Shown here one piece after another: positions 43,411 through 51,137 of a stretch of DNA of 64,000 nt (position 1 is the first letter of the stretch; each line of letters begins with the position of its first letter). The position numbers and the translations under genes are program-made. The notes beneath the pieces were generated by a model. The model made no database searches, was not told the origin of the DNA, and saw nothing but the letters and a program-made list of their open reading frames with translations. The DNA lies in contig CAZTOP010000004.1 in assembly GCA_964615145.1 (NCBI GenBank), forward strand, positions 37,751 to 101,750, written 5' to 3'. Source of the stretch: CAIVPM01 sp964615145. Lineage in GTDB: Bacteria; Bacteroidota; Bacteroidia; Chitinophagales; Chitinophagaceae.

Positions 43411-44544
43411 ATGCTAAATGTATTAAGTCTTGTGTCTTATCAATTTTTACCTGCTAAAATGGGTGGACAAAAATGTATTGCATTGGGCAATAAATATCTA
43501 GCAAAAATTGCAAATGTAACCTGCGTATCCACAGCAAACAATGCTTACAATGAAGATTTAAATTACAATATTTTAAAAATTTTGAGCAACAGTAAACTCA
43601 GATATATAAACATATTTTACTTTTTTCCTTTAAAAAAAATAATTAAACAAAATCAAATCACTCATTTAATTATTGAGCATCCATATTATGGCTGGTTGGC
43701 TATTTTGTTAAAATTGTTTTGTGGAGTCAAGCTAATAGTAAGGTCGCACAATATTGAATCAATTCGTTTTAAAAGCATCAACAAATGGTGGTGGAGAATT
43801 TTATGGTACTATGAAAAATTCGTGCATAAAAATGCAGATTGTAGCTTTTTTATTACCCAAGATGATAAAGATTTTGCAATTTCAAACTTTAAATTAAAGC
43901 CCAATAAAACCGAAGTTATTACTTATGGATTTGAGCTAGAAACAATCCCAAATAAAGCATTAAGGAAAGAAGCTAGTAAAAAAATTAAACAAAAACACAA
44001 TATTAATGAAAACGATATTATTATTCTATTTAACGGTGGGCTTGATTATAAACCTAATAAAGATGCTTTAAATAATATCATAAATAAAATAAATCCTATT
44101 CTATTAAATCATCAAGATTTTAAATATAAAATTATTATTTGTGGTAAAAACTTACCAGTTGAATATAACAATCTAAAACCCTATTTATCAAAGAATATTG
44201 TTTATGCCGGTTTTGTAAATAACATTGAAGAATATTATTTGGGTAGTGATATTTTCATTAATCCTGTTATTGATGGTGGAGGCATTAAAACTAAAATTGT
44301 TGAAGCATTGGGCTTTAACTTATCTTTGGTAACAACAAAAAGTGGAGCAATTGGCATTGACAGTAGCTTTACTGGTAAAAAGATGATTATAGTTAATGAC
44401 AATAACTGGGATGATTTTGCCAAATCGATTATAAAAATTAATATTCAAAACGATACTCCAACTGATTACTTTACACATTTTAGTTGGACACACATTTCTT
44501 TAAAAATTACTAGCAAACTAGAGCAAATCAAAAATAACGAATAA
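43411..44544 (+). CDS. Glycosyltransferase, GT4-like
   Basis: A 377-residue GT-B fold glycosyltransferase. The N-terminal domain starts LSLVSYQFLPAKMGGQK, with the Gly-Gly loop usual for sugar acceptor binding, followed by HLIIEHPYYGWLAIL and VRSHNIESIRF. The C-terminal nucleotide-sugar domain has ILFNGGLDYKPNKDAL, YAGFVNNIEEYY and DGGGIKTKIVEAL, where the Glu of the E-x7-E-like motif is VEAL. It probably adds a sugar to a surface polysaccharide or lipid; donor and acceptor cannot be told. No sugar-pathway genes adjoin it; rpmE2 follows 81 bp later. Confidence 0.88.
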   Translation: MLNVLSLVSYQFLPAKMGGQKCIALGNKYLAKIANVTCVSTANNAYNEDLNYNILKILSNSKLRYINIFYFFPLKKIIKQNQITHLIIEHPYYGWLAILLKLFCGVKLIVRSHNIESIRFKSINKWWWRILWYYEKFVHKNADCSFFITQDDKDFAISNFKLKPNKTEVITYGFELETIPNKALRKEASKKIKQKHNINENDIIILFNGGLDYKPNKDALNNIINKINPILLNHQDFKYKIIICGKNLPVEYNNLKPYLSKNIVYAGFVNNIEEYYLGSDIFINPVIDGGGIKTKIVEALGFNLSLVTTKSGAIGIDSSFTGKKMIIVNDNNWDDFAKSIIKINIQNDTPTDYFTHFSWTHISLKITSKLEQIKNNE

Positions 44545-44562
44545 AAAATTGAGCTATATCCC

Positions 44563-44570
44563 TATATTTG
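44563..44570 (+). promoter_or_regulatory. -7 box of rpmE2
   Basis: TATATTTG, a perfect TAnnTTTG, 55 nt before the rpmE2 start. No good -33 element was seen. Transcription would begin near 44575. Confidence 0.45.
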
Positions 44571-44587
44571 CACCTCATTTATAAAAA

Positions 44588-44607
44588 TGTACGGCAAAAT
44601 CCGTACA
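44588..44607 (+). promoter_or_regulatory. Leader hairpin before rpmE2
   Basis: TGTACGG-CAAAAT-CCGTACA, a perfect 7-bp GC-containing stem with a 6-nt loop in the short leader between the -7 box and the L31 start codon (18 nt upstream of the ATG). It could be an autoregulatory ribosomal protein leader. Confidence 0.5.
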
Positions 44608-44625
44608 GCCTAAAATAAAATTATT

Positions 44626-44880
44626 ATGCAAAAAGGTATCCATCCAGAAAATTATCGTTTCGTTGTATTCAAGGATATGAGTAACGGTACATCATTTTTA
44701 AGTAAATCAACAGCTCATTCAAAAGAAACAATTCAATGGGAAGATGGCAATGAATATCCAGTTATTAAATTGGAGATTTCAAACACTTCGCATCCATTCT
44801 ATACAGGTAAAAATGTATTGGTTGACACTGCAGGGCGTATTGATAAATTCAAAAAGCGTTACGCAAAAAAAGAAGGTTAA
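44626..44880 (+). CDS. rpmE2: 50S ribosomal protein L31 type B
   Basis: Ribosomal protein bL31 of 84 residues, at the central protuberance of the large subunit and in contact with the small subunit. It opens MQKGIHPENYRFVVFKDMS and has SKETIQWEDGNEYPVIKLE and HPFYTGKNVLVDTAGRIDKF, the type B (zinc-free) spelling: the CxxC of type A is lacking. Type B paralogues replace zinc-bound L31 under zinc limitation where both exist; whether this organism has another copy is not visible. Strong terminator downstream. Confidence 0.97.
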   Translation: MQKGIHPENYRFVVFKDMSNGTSFLSKSTAHSKETIQWEDGNEYPVIKLEISNTSHPFYTGKNVLVDTAGRIDKFKKRYAKKEG

Positions 44881-44899
44881 TCTTACTTGTTTCTATAAT

Positions 44900-44930
44900 A
44901 AAAAAACCACTCTTTTTGAGTGGTTTTTTT
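44900..44930. terminator. Intrinsic terminator after rpmE2
   Basis: A7-CCACTC, 5-nt loop TTTTT, GAGTGG-T7: a perfect 13-bp stem. Convergent hmgA ends 13 bp away and can share it. Confidence 0.92.
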
Positions 44931-44943
44931 ATTTAAAATTATT

Positions 44944-46101
44944 TTACTCAGCCCAGCTCATTGTATAATCTACATTCTCAATTTCCAAAGCTTCCTGGGT
45001 AAGCATCAAAGGATGAAAAGTATCTACCATTACTGCTAGCTCCTGTGTTGCTGTTTTTCCAATACTTTTTTCTACAGCACCAGGGTGTGGACCATGTGGA
45101 ATGCCTGCAGGGTGCAAAGTTAGCATACCACGTGTTACATTTTTTCTGCTCATAAATTCACCATCAACATAATATAACACTTCATCACTATCTATATTGC
45201 TATGATTATATGGTGCTGGAATTGCATTTGGATGATAATCATACAACCTTGGGCAAAAACTACAAACCACAAAATTTGGAGCATCAAAAGTTTGATGAAC
45301 AGGTGGTGGCTGATGAACTCTACCTGTTATGGGTTCAAAATCATGAATGCTTAAGGCATAGGGATAGCAACAACCATCCCAGCCTACAACATCAAATGGA
45401 TGCGTTCCATAATGCAACCCATATAAAACAGATTTCTTTTTTGTTTTAATTAAAAAGTCGCCCTTTTTATCAATTGTTTGCAAATTTTTAGGTGTTCGAA
45501 TATCCCTTTCACAAAAAGGGGCATGTTCAAGCAACTGACCGTGTTTGCTTAAGTATCTTTTGGGGAAAGAAAAAGGGCCAAAACTTTCGACTATGAACAG
45601 TCGATTGTTTTCATCATTGAAATGAATTTGATAAATTGTTCCTCTTGGAATAATTAAATAATCTCCATAACCAAATTCTAATTCACCGTATTGGGTTAAT
45701 AGTTTTCCAGCTCCCTCGTGAACAAAAATCATTTCATCTGCATCGGCATTTTTATAAAAATATTCGGTTAAACTTTTTTGTGGTGCAGCTAGTACAATTT
45801 GGCAATCATTATTTACCAAAACTGCTTTTCTACTTTCTAAATAGTCGTCTTGAGGTTTTATATTAAAACCCTCTAAACTTCTATGTTTTAGCATTTTTTC
45901 TTCAGCCACTTTTGGTGCAACATCTATGGGTTCATCTGTTGCAATAATTTGTGTTGGTGGATGTGTATGATACAGCAAAGAATAATCATTACTAAATCCT
46001 TCGGTAGAAAATAATTGCTCAGAATATAAGCTACCATCGCTTTTTCTGAACTGCGTATGACGTTTGTGGGGAATATTTCCCACAGAAATATAATGTGACA
46101 T
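44944..46101 (-). CDS. hmgA: Homogentisate 1,2-dioxygenase
   Basis: Non-haem Fe(II) dioxygenase that opens the ring of homogentisate to maleylacetoacetate in tyrosine and phenylalanine breakdown. The 385 residues are the shorter bacterial form. Seen: cupin-like N-terminal half with EMIFVHEGAGKLLTQYGELE and GDYLIIPRGTIYQI; active-site half with HQTFDAPNFVVCSFCPR, YNHSNIDSDEVLYYVDGEF and HPAGIPHGPHPG, which hold the His and Glu metal ligands. No other genes of the pathway lie nearby. A perfect 14-bp inverted repeat reaches up to the start codon. Confidence 0.96.
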   Translation of the reverse strand: MSHYISVGNIPHKRHTQFRKSDGSLYSEQLFSTEGFSNDYSLLYHTHPPTQIIATDEPIDVAPKVAEEKMLKHRSLEGFNIKPQDDYLESRKAVLVNNDCQIVLAAPQKSLTEYFYKNADADEMIFVHEGAGKLLTQYGELEFGYGDYLIIPRGTIYQIHFNDENNRLFIVESFGPFSFPKRYLSKHGQLLEHAPFCERDIRTPKNLQTIDKKGDFLIKTKKKSVLYGLHYGTHPFDVVGWDGCCYPYALSIHDFEPITGRVHQPPPVHQTFDAPNFVVCSFCPRLYDYHPNAIPAPYNHSNIDSDEVLYYVDGEFMSRKNVTRGMLTLHPAGIPHGPHPGAVEKSIGKTATQELAVMVDTFHPLMLTQEALEIENVDYTMSWAE

Positions 46102-46159
46102 TAATTTACGATTTTAAGGTGAAAAAGAGTTGTGATTTGTAGAACAAATCGTAAATTAA
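46101..46159. promoter_or_regulatory. Perfect 14-bp inverted repeat at the hmgA start
   Basis: TTAATTTACGATTT (46101-46114) and AAATCGTAAATTAA (46146-46159) are exact complements separated by 31 bp. The proximal arm ends on the first base of the hmgA start codon. It could be a pair of operator half-sites forming a loop, or in RNA a stem that hides the ribosome-binding region. Confidence 0.55.
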
Positions 46160-46256
46160 TTTATAGAAAGTTCAAGTGTTACTAATAAGAAAATGTATTT
46201 CCATTTACGTTTATCGATGTAATATGTAAAGTTTCTAAAAAAAGGCATAAATCAAA

Positions 46257-46727
46257 TTAGTACAAGCTTCTTACCCAAGGAATTCCTTGAATTCTAAATG
46301 GCCAAGGAATAGATGCAACAATAACAATTAATGCAACCAAGTATAACCATAATAATTTTTTATGTTTTGCTTTACCGTCTTCTGATGGTTTTTTTGAAAT
46401 TGATCCAGAAATTGTAATCAAAACTATTGCAATCAGCATTCCTGTTAAATGTTCTACCACCCAAAATCTCATTGTACTATCTTTCATAACATTTGCCATA
46501 CCATATTCCTTAATAAGGGCATAGCCTTTTTCGCCATAGAAGTATTGAAATAAACCAATTAGAAAGTTAATATGTGTTAATATTACTAATCTTAAATTCC
46601 AAGATCTATCAACAGGTAAGTATTCATCAGTCCTGTTAAAAAAATTTCTTGAAATATTTATCAATAAAAAAATGAGAATTAACCAACGTAAAAGACTATG
46701 CAAACCAAGTATACCTATTGAAAACAT
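46257..46727 (-). CDS. Four-helix membrane protein with conserved-looking histidines
   Basis: A 156-residue integral membrane protein, helices at about 5-25, 47-65, 88-110 and 128-146. Histidines lie inside or at the ends of helices: LGLHSLLRW in helix 1, LTHINFLIG in helix 2 and VEHLTGM in helix 3. This layout is reminiscent of small b-type cytochrome-like proteins that appear in Bacteroidota genomes, but haem binding is not shown. It lies 155 bp upstream of hmgA on the same strand, and downstream of the DUF4249 gene (42-bp gap). Confidence 0.7.
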   Translation of the reverse strand: MFSIGILGLHSLLRWLILIFLLINISRNFFNRTDEYLPVDRSWNLRLVILTHINFLIGLFQYFYGEKGYALIKEYGMANVMKDSTMRFWVVEHLTGMLIAIVLITISGSISKKPSEDGKAKHKKLLWLYLVALIVIVASIPWPFRIQGIPWVRSLY

Positions 46728-46769
46728 AAAAGAGTTTTAGAATGCTAAAGTAAGTGAAAATAAGTAAAT

Positions 46770-47657
46770 TTAGTTTTTTGGGATAACTAAGTTTTTGTAA
46801 TCAACAGAATATCCAGAAAACACACCTAATGCACCGTTACTAATATTTCCTAAAACTTTGTTGGGGGTTGAAAAAGGATTTCCTATTGCTTGGTAAGCAA
46901 ATTCCCAGGTTGTCCAGAAGGTGTAAGTTGGTTTATCAACATTACAAAATTTCAATGTAACCGTATCGCCTTTGTGAAAGAATCCTTTTTGCTTATCATC
47001 AATAGGATTGTTTCTATCAATCCCTTGCTGTATTTGTACACTGTATGTTTTTCCATCTATCACTTGGTCGTCAAAAGTGCTGTTTTCTCCTGGAAAAAAG
47101 GGTCCGCTATTTACTTTGGTAAAATATCGTACATAGTTACCTAAACCCGGAGGATCAGTAAACTTGCCCATCAAACTTGCTAAAGTTGTATCTGGATTAT
47201 TGGGTACAGGCTTCCACCAAAGCGAATCGCATTTTTTTGTCAATATAGGAATTATCGTTGTTGAATTATATTCTTTTCCATTGCTAACAATTTTTAAGAA
47301 ATAGGTCTTTCCTTGTTCTCCAAACATTTTTGTACTAGTACTAGCTGCATCATTTGTGTAGTAAAAATAACTGTATCCTAAGCCAATTGGCACTTCAACT
47401 TCTTTTAAAGTTGTAGTTGCATTTCCATTGCTAATAGTTACAGTGGCATTGTGCACAAAACTGTTAGCAGCTATTTGTGGGTTGATATTAGCAAAATAAT
47501 TGAGTGAGTGAGTTAAAGTTATCATAGGCTCCTTACCATCTTCAATAATTCCATCAACTACCAGTAAATCTTCGGTAGTGTTGGTTTTAAAATCAATATT
47601 TTTTTCGCAAGAAATAATTGTTATAGAAAATACAAATAGTAATAGAATATATTTCAT
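46770..47657 (-). CDS. DUF4249 lipoprotein
   Basis: A 295-residue outer-membrane-type lipoprotein: the signal ends in TIISCEKN, with Cys17 as the lipidation site. The N-terminal beta domain (DLLVVDGIIEDGKEPMITL, then NATVTISNGNATTTL) and the later AYQAIGNPFSTPNKVLGNI match DUF4249. In Bacteroidota these proteins usually sit beside a TonB-dependent receptor, as partner for uptake of a ligand; here no receptor is adjacent. Neighbours on the same strand are a UbiA-like protein (74 bp) and a small membrane protein. Confidence 0.88.
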   Translation of the reverse strand: MKYILLLFVFSITIISCEKNIDFKTNTTEDLLVVDGIIEDGKEPMITLTHSLNYFANINPQIAANSFVHNATVTISNGNATTTLKEVEVPIGLGYSYFYYTNDAASTSTKMFGEQGKTYFLKIVSNGKEYNSTTIIPILTKKCDSLWWKPVPNNPDTTLASLMGKFTDPPGLGNYVRYFTKVNSGPFFPGENSTFDDQVIDGKTYSVQIQQGIDRNNPIDDKQKGFFHKGDTVTLKFCNVDKPTYTFWTTWEFAYQAIGNPFSTPNKVLGNISNGALGVFSGYSVDYKNLVIPKN

Positions 47658-47731
47658 AAAGCAAAGATATTTTAAGAACCCGCATTTATACTTTTTGCGG
47701 TACTATTAATTTAATGAAATCGGGAAAATGA

Positions 47732-48613
47732 TTAAGTAATAAGGATACCAAAAATTCCACACATTGCCTTAAGAAACATTAATCCATCAATTATTGTTAA
47801 GTAGTAAAAAATTGATTTACGTTGATGTAAGCTGTAACCTACAACTAATAATGAAAAAAATGGAATTGTATTTATAATTACTCTAGTCAAATTAAAATGG
47901 TTGATGCTAGCAAATGCGACAAAACTTGCAAAACCAACAACAGTGAGTGGAATAAGAATATAGAAAATAGTTTTTCTTAAACCAAAACTTACTACAAATG
48001 TTTTAAGTTGTTTATTATAATCTGTTGCATAATCTTTAATATCGAACATAATTGATAACACAGAAATGTACATCATATTTTTAATAAACAAAAAACCGGA
48101 AGTTGAAGATATTATGATTTGTTGTTTTGTCTGCAACATATCGTAATACAATGGAAACAAGGTAACCAAGCCTGACCAAACAAATCCTATAATAAATGGT
48201 TTGAGCCAGTGTGTATTACGTAAACTTAGCCTGCTATTGAACCCATAATATAACAAAGCAACTGTTGGAACTATTACAATAAAAACAACACTTTGGATAT
48301 TAGCTTGCTTGATCCCATCCCACAAATTTGGCAATAAAAGTAGTACAAAAACCACCGAAATGGAAATCAGCACAACTTGCACATTAAAGACTTGTTTTTT
48401 ATTTTTAACATACCAATAAGATCTCTCATTTGCAGCAGTAGTAATAGTTTCAGCTATGTAAGCCCGCATATAAAAAATGACAGTACCACTGAAAATAATA
48501 AAATAATAAATTATTGGTGCCAGAGCAATTTTTTGTTGCAAAGCTGCTTCTATTGATAAAGCAACTGCACATATACCATAGAAATAATTACCAAAGAAGA
48601 ATGTCTTTTTCAA
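47732..48613 (-). CDS. UbiA-like prenyltransferase-fold membrane protein
   Basis: A 293-residue membrane protein with about eight hydrophobic helices. The second half has SIMFDIKDYATDYNKQLKTF, very like the second DxxxD motif (DIKDYATD) of UbiA prenyltransferases. The first Asp-rich motif, normally NDxxDxxxD, cannot be found: the corresponding loop reads YIAETITTAANERS and has no paired Asp. The protein might therefore be a divergent or inactive member. It begins 7 bp after a small lipoprotein gene and is probably co-transcribed with it. Substrate unknown. Confidence 0.7.
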   Translation of the reverse strand: MKKTFFFGNYFYGICAVALSIEAALQQKIALAPIIYYFIIFSGTVIFYMRAYIAETITTAANERSYWYVKNKKQVFNVQVVLISISVVFVLLLLPNLWDGIKQANIQSVVFIVIVPTVALLYYGFNSRLSLRNTHWLKPFIIGFVWSGLVTLFPLYYDMLQTKQQIIISSTSGFLFIKNMMYISVLSIMFDIKDYATDYNKQLKTFVVSFGLRKTIFYILIPLTVVGFASFVAFASINHFNLTRVIINTIPFFSLLVVGYSLHQRKSIFYYLTIIDGLMFLKAMCGIFGILIT

Positions 48614-48620
48614 AGCAATA

Positions 48621-49082
48621 TTATTTCTTTAAAATAATTTTAGGAGATACAATTGAATCGCTCCTGTTTTTATCTTTATCGATTAATATGAATGTGTAAT
48701 ACAAAGAATCTGTTCTAGATGGTGCTACTCCATTTTCGCAACCATTATACGACCCACCTGCACCATAATTAAAACTTAAATCAAAATTACCAATAACATT
48801 TGCAGTTACATAAAATGGTGGAACAATATATTTAAAACTATCTACATTAATATAAGGACAGGTAATAAATCTTCTTTTTACTAAAAGCGTATCTCTTGCA
48901 TCTCCACTTTCGGGGTGATTAAATTCGAAATTAAAATTAACAACATCGCCTTTATTAAAAGTGGTGGAATTAACGCTGGTTAATGTTAAACCAAGTTTAC
49001 CTTTATTATCATTTTTTTTGCAAGAAAAAACAATTAAACAAATTGCAGCTACAGTTAATATTTTTGCACTCAAACTTTTCAT
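48621..49082 (-). CDS. Small lipoprotein of unknown function
   Basis: A 153-residue exported protein with a lipobox (VFSCKKND) after a hydrophobic signal. The mature part looks like a single beta-sandwich with several cysteines (RRFITCPYI and GSYNGCENG) that could form a disulfide. I recognise no domain. It is the first gene of a minus-strand pair with the UbiA-like protein and divergent from the LuxE-like gene (33-bp gap). Confidence 0.75.
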   Translation of the reverse strand: MKSLSAKILTVAAICLIVFSCKKNDNKGKLGLTLTSVNSTTFNKGDVVNFNFEFNHPESGDARDTLLVKRRFITCPYINVDSFKYIVPPFYVTANVIGNFDLSFNYGAGGSYNGCENGVAPSRTDSLYYTFILIDKDKNRSDSIVSPKIILKK

Positions 49083-49115
49083 AATTCAAATATAAATACT
49101 AATTCATTACTCACT

Positions 49116-50138
49116 TTGGATACCGATAATTTAATTGATAAAATTTTTAATGTAACCCACAGTATTCAAGCTGATGTCATCAATGATGTATTTCAATTTC
49201 AATACACCAATAATCCAGTTTACAAAAAATGGTGCAATCTTTTAGGAACTTGGAATTTGGAATTTGGAATTACCCAATCTCTTAATACCAATTCGGAATT
49301 TCAAATTCCAAATTTTCCTTTTCTTCCCATTTCTTTTTTTAAATCCCATTCAGTAAAAGCAACTGATTTTGAGCCACAACAAATATTTGAAAGTAGCGGA
49401 ACAACACAAACTATCAATAGCAAACATTTTGTAAAAGATATTAATGTTTATAAAAAAAGTTTTTTAAAAACATTTGAAATGGCTTATGGCGTTGTAGAAG
49501 ATTGGTGTATTATTGGTTTGCTTCCTTCATATTTGGAACGCACCAATTCATCATTAATAGCTATGGTTGATGAATTAGTGAAATTGAGCAATCACCCATC
49601 TAGTGGATTTTATTTATATGATTTTGAAAAACTTTTCCAAACACTAAATAGCCTAGAAAATGCTAAACAAAAAACGCTTGTAATTGGTGTAACCTTTGCC
49701 CTAATTGACTTTGCCGATGCTTACCAAATGAATTTGAAACATACAGTGATAATGGAAACTGGTGGAATGAAAGGACGCAAAAAAGAAATGACAAGAGATG
49801 AAGTACACCAGATACTAAAATCAAGATTAGGTGTTAATACTGTACATAGTGAATATGGAATGACCGAACTTTTATCACAAGCATATTCCAAAGGAAATGA
49901 CAGACATTATTGCCCACCTTGGATGAAAGTTATGGTCAGAGATGAGGAAGATCCAATACTTGTAAAACCTTTTGGAAAGGGGGCAATTAATATTATTGAT
50001 TTAGCCAATATTTATAGTTGTTCATTCATCGCTACTGATGATATTGGTGAAGTGTTTGAAGATGGTAGCTTCAAAATTTACGGCAGATTAGATAATAGTG
50101 ATTTAAGAGGATGCAGTTTAATGCTAACCAGTATATAG
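49116..50138 (+). CDS. LuxE-like acyl-protein synthetase
   Basis: A 340-residue adenylate-forming enzyme of the LuxE / acyl-protein synthetase family, which activates a fatty acid as acyl-AMP and transfers it to a thiol. Seen: LPISFFKSHSV, the ATP-loop FESSGTTQT, METGGMKGR and HSEYGMTELLSQ, then DIGEVFEDG and YGRLDNSDLRG. The start codon is TTG at 49116; there is no in-frame ATG that fits. A 24-residue insertion (from about residue 44, GTWNLEFGI onwards) is encoded by a word-like repeat. A LuxC-like reductase is 10 kb away. Confidence 0.9.
   Translation: MDTDNLIDKIFNVTHSIQADVINDVFQFQYTNNPVYKKWCNLLGTWNLEFGITQSLNTNSEFQIPNFPFLPISFFKSHSVKATDFEPQQIFESSGTTQTINSKHFVKDINVYKKSFLKTFEMAYGVVEDWCIIGLLPSYLERTNSSLIAMVDELVKLSNHPSSGFYLYDFEKLFQTLNSLENAKQKTLVIGVTFALIDFADAYQMNLKHTVIMETGGMKGRKKEMTRDEVHQILKSRLGVNTVHSEYGMTELLSQAYSKGNDRHYCPPWMKVMVRDEEDPILVKPFGKGAINIIDLANIYSCSFIATDDIGEVFEDGSFKIYGRLDNSDLRGCSLMLTSI
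49245..49315 (+). repeat. Word-like repeat inserted in the LuxE-like gene
   Basis: Three tandem TTGGAAT-type words on the left, and AATTCGGAATTTCAAATTCC on the right, which pairs imperfectly with them (17 of 20 positions). It encodes an extra loop not expected in the family and can fold as a hairpin. Confidence 0.6.
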
Positions 50139-50152
50139 TCCATCACTTAAAA

Positions 50153-51100
50153 TTAATGCATCATTAATACATTAGCACTTCTTTGTAAAATATTAAATGC
50201 AATTTCAGCCATTAAATTTTCTTTATCAAGTGTTGGATTTACTTCTGTTATTTCAAAGCAGCAAATTTTTCTGGCTTGCATTAATTTACTAATTAAATCC
50301 TCAGCTTCTCTCTCTCTTAACCCATTGCCAACAGGGGTTCCAGTTCCTTTTGAAATAGCAGCATCCAAACTATCTACATCAAAGCTTACGTAAATATCTG
50401 TACAATCGCTTAAATAACGAATTACTGAACGTACTACATTTTCGGCACCTTTTCTTCTAAATTCATTGGTAGTAACTACTTTGATGCCATATTTATCTAT
50501 TAAATGTTTTTCCTCTTTTTCAAAGTCCCTTAAAGAAATAAAAACAATATCTTCGGGCAAAACTTTAGGAGCTATTTTACCTAAGTTTTTTAGGTTGTTC
50601 CAACATTTTTTTGTTTCTGCATCTAATTCGTGTGTGGCACTTTCCTCATTATCTTCATTAATAGAAATGGATAAAGGCATACCATGTAAATTTCCACTTG
50701 GAGTAGTGTATGGTGTATGTAAATCAGCGTGTGCATCTATCCAAATTACACCCAATTTACTATTAGGTTTAGCCATTTTTAAGCCAGCAATAGTTGCCCC
50801 TGCACTACTATGATCACCACTTAAAACCAATGGGAAAAAACCAGCTTTCACTGTCTCTTGTACACTTTTACTAATGCGTTCATACATTGTTACTATGCCT
50901 TTAATACGCTTTGCATAAGGAGATTGAATCGGTTCGTACAATAACTGATTTTCTGTTTCAACTTTTTCTGATGGAAAATGAATAAAGAAATTACTCATAA
51001 AGTCTAATGCTGCAATTTTAATGGCATCAATACCCATACTTGCACCTCTAGTTCCTGCACCAATTTCTGACGGAATTTCTATCAATTTTATATTCTTCAT
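50153..51100 (-). CDS. Arginase family protein
   Basis: A 315-residue ureohydrolase, most like arginase, which splits arginine into ornithine and urea; formimidoylglutamase or agmatinase is the alternative. Binuclear Mn ligands are in GDHSSAG, DAHADLHTP and SFDVDSLDAAISKGTG, and the GNLHGMPLS loop is arginase-like. A long insertion with acidic residues (NEDNEESATHELD) lies after that loop. Convergent with the LuxE-like gene (14 bp) and 37 bp downstream of the CrtA-like gene on the same strand. hutI nearby hints at amino-acid catabolism in this region. Confidence 0.88.
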   Translation of the reverse strand: MKNIKLIEIPSEIGAGTRGASMGIDAIKIAALDFMSNFFIHFPSEKVETENQLLYEPIQSPYAKRIKGIVTMYERISKSVQETVKAGFFPLVLSGDHSSAGATIAGLKMAKPNSKLGVIWIDAHADLHTPYTTPSGNLHGMPLSISINEDNEESATHELDAETKKCWNNLKNLGKIAPKVLPEDIVFISLRDFEKEEKHLIDKYGIKVVTTNEFRRKGAENVVRSVIRYLSDCTDIYVSFDVDSLDAAISKGTGTPVGNGLREREAEDLISKLMQARKICCFEITEVNPTLDKENLMAEIAFNILQRSANVLMMH

Positions 51101-51137
51101 AAACTTACAATCGTTAGCAAACTTATAGGTTTAGTGT

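Noticed and set aside
44744..44968. Second frame overlapping rpmE2
   Set aside because: Out-of-frame shadow that runs through the terminator hairpin.
38441..50138. A bioluminescence (lux) operon
   Set aside because: No luxA/luxB, and the LuxC- and LuxE-like genes are 10 kb apart on opposite strands.
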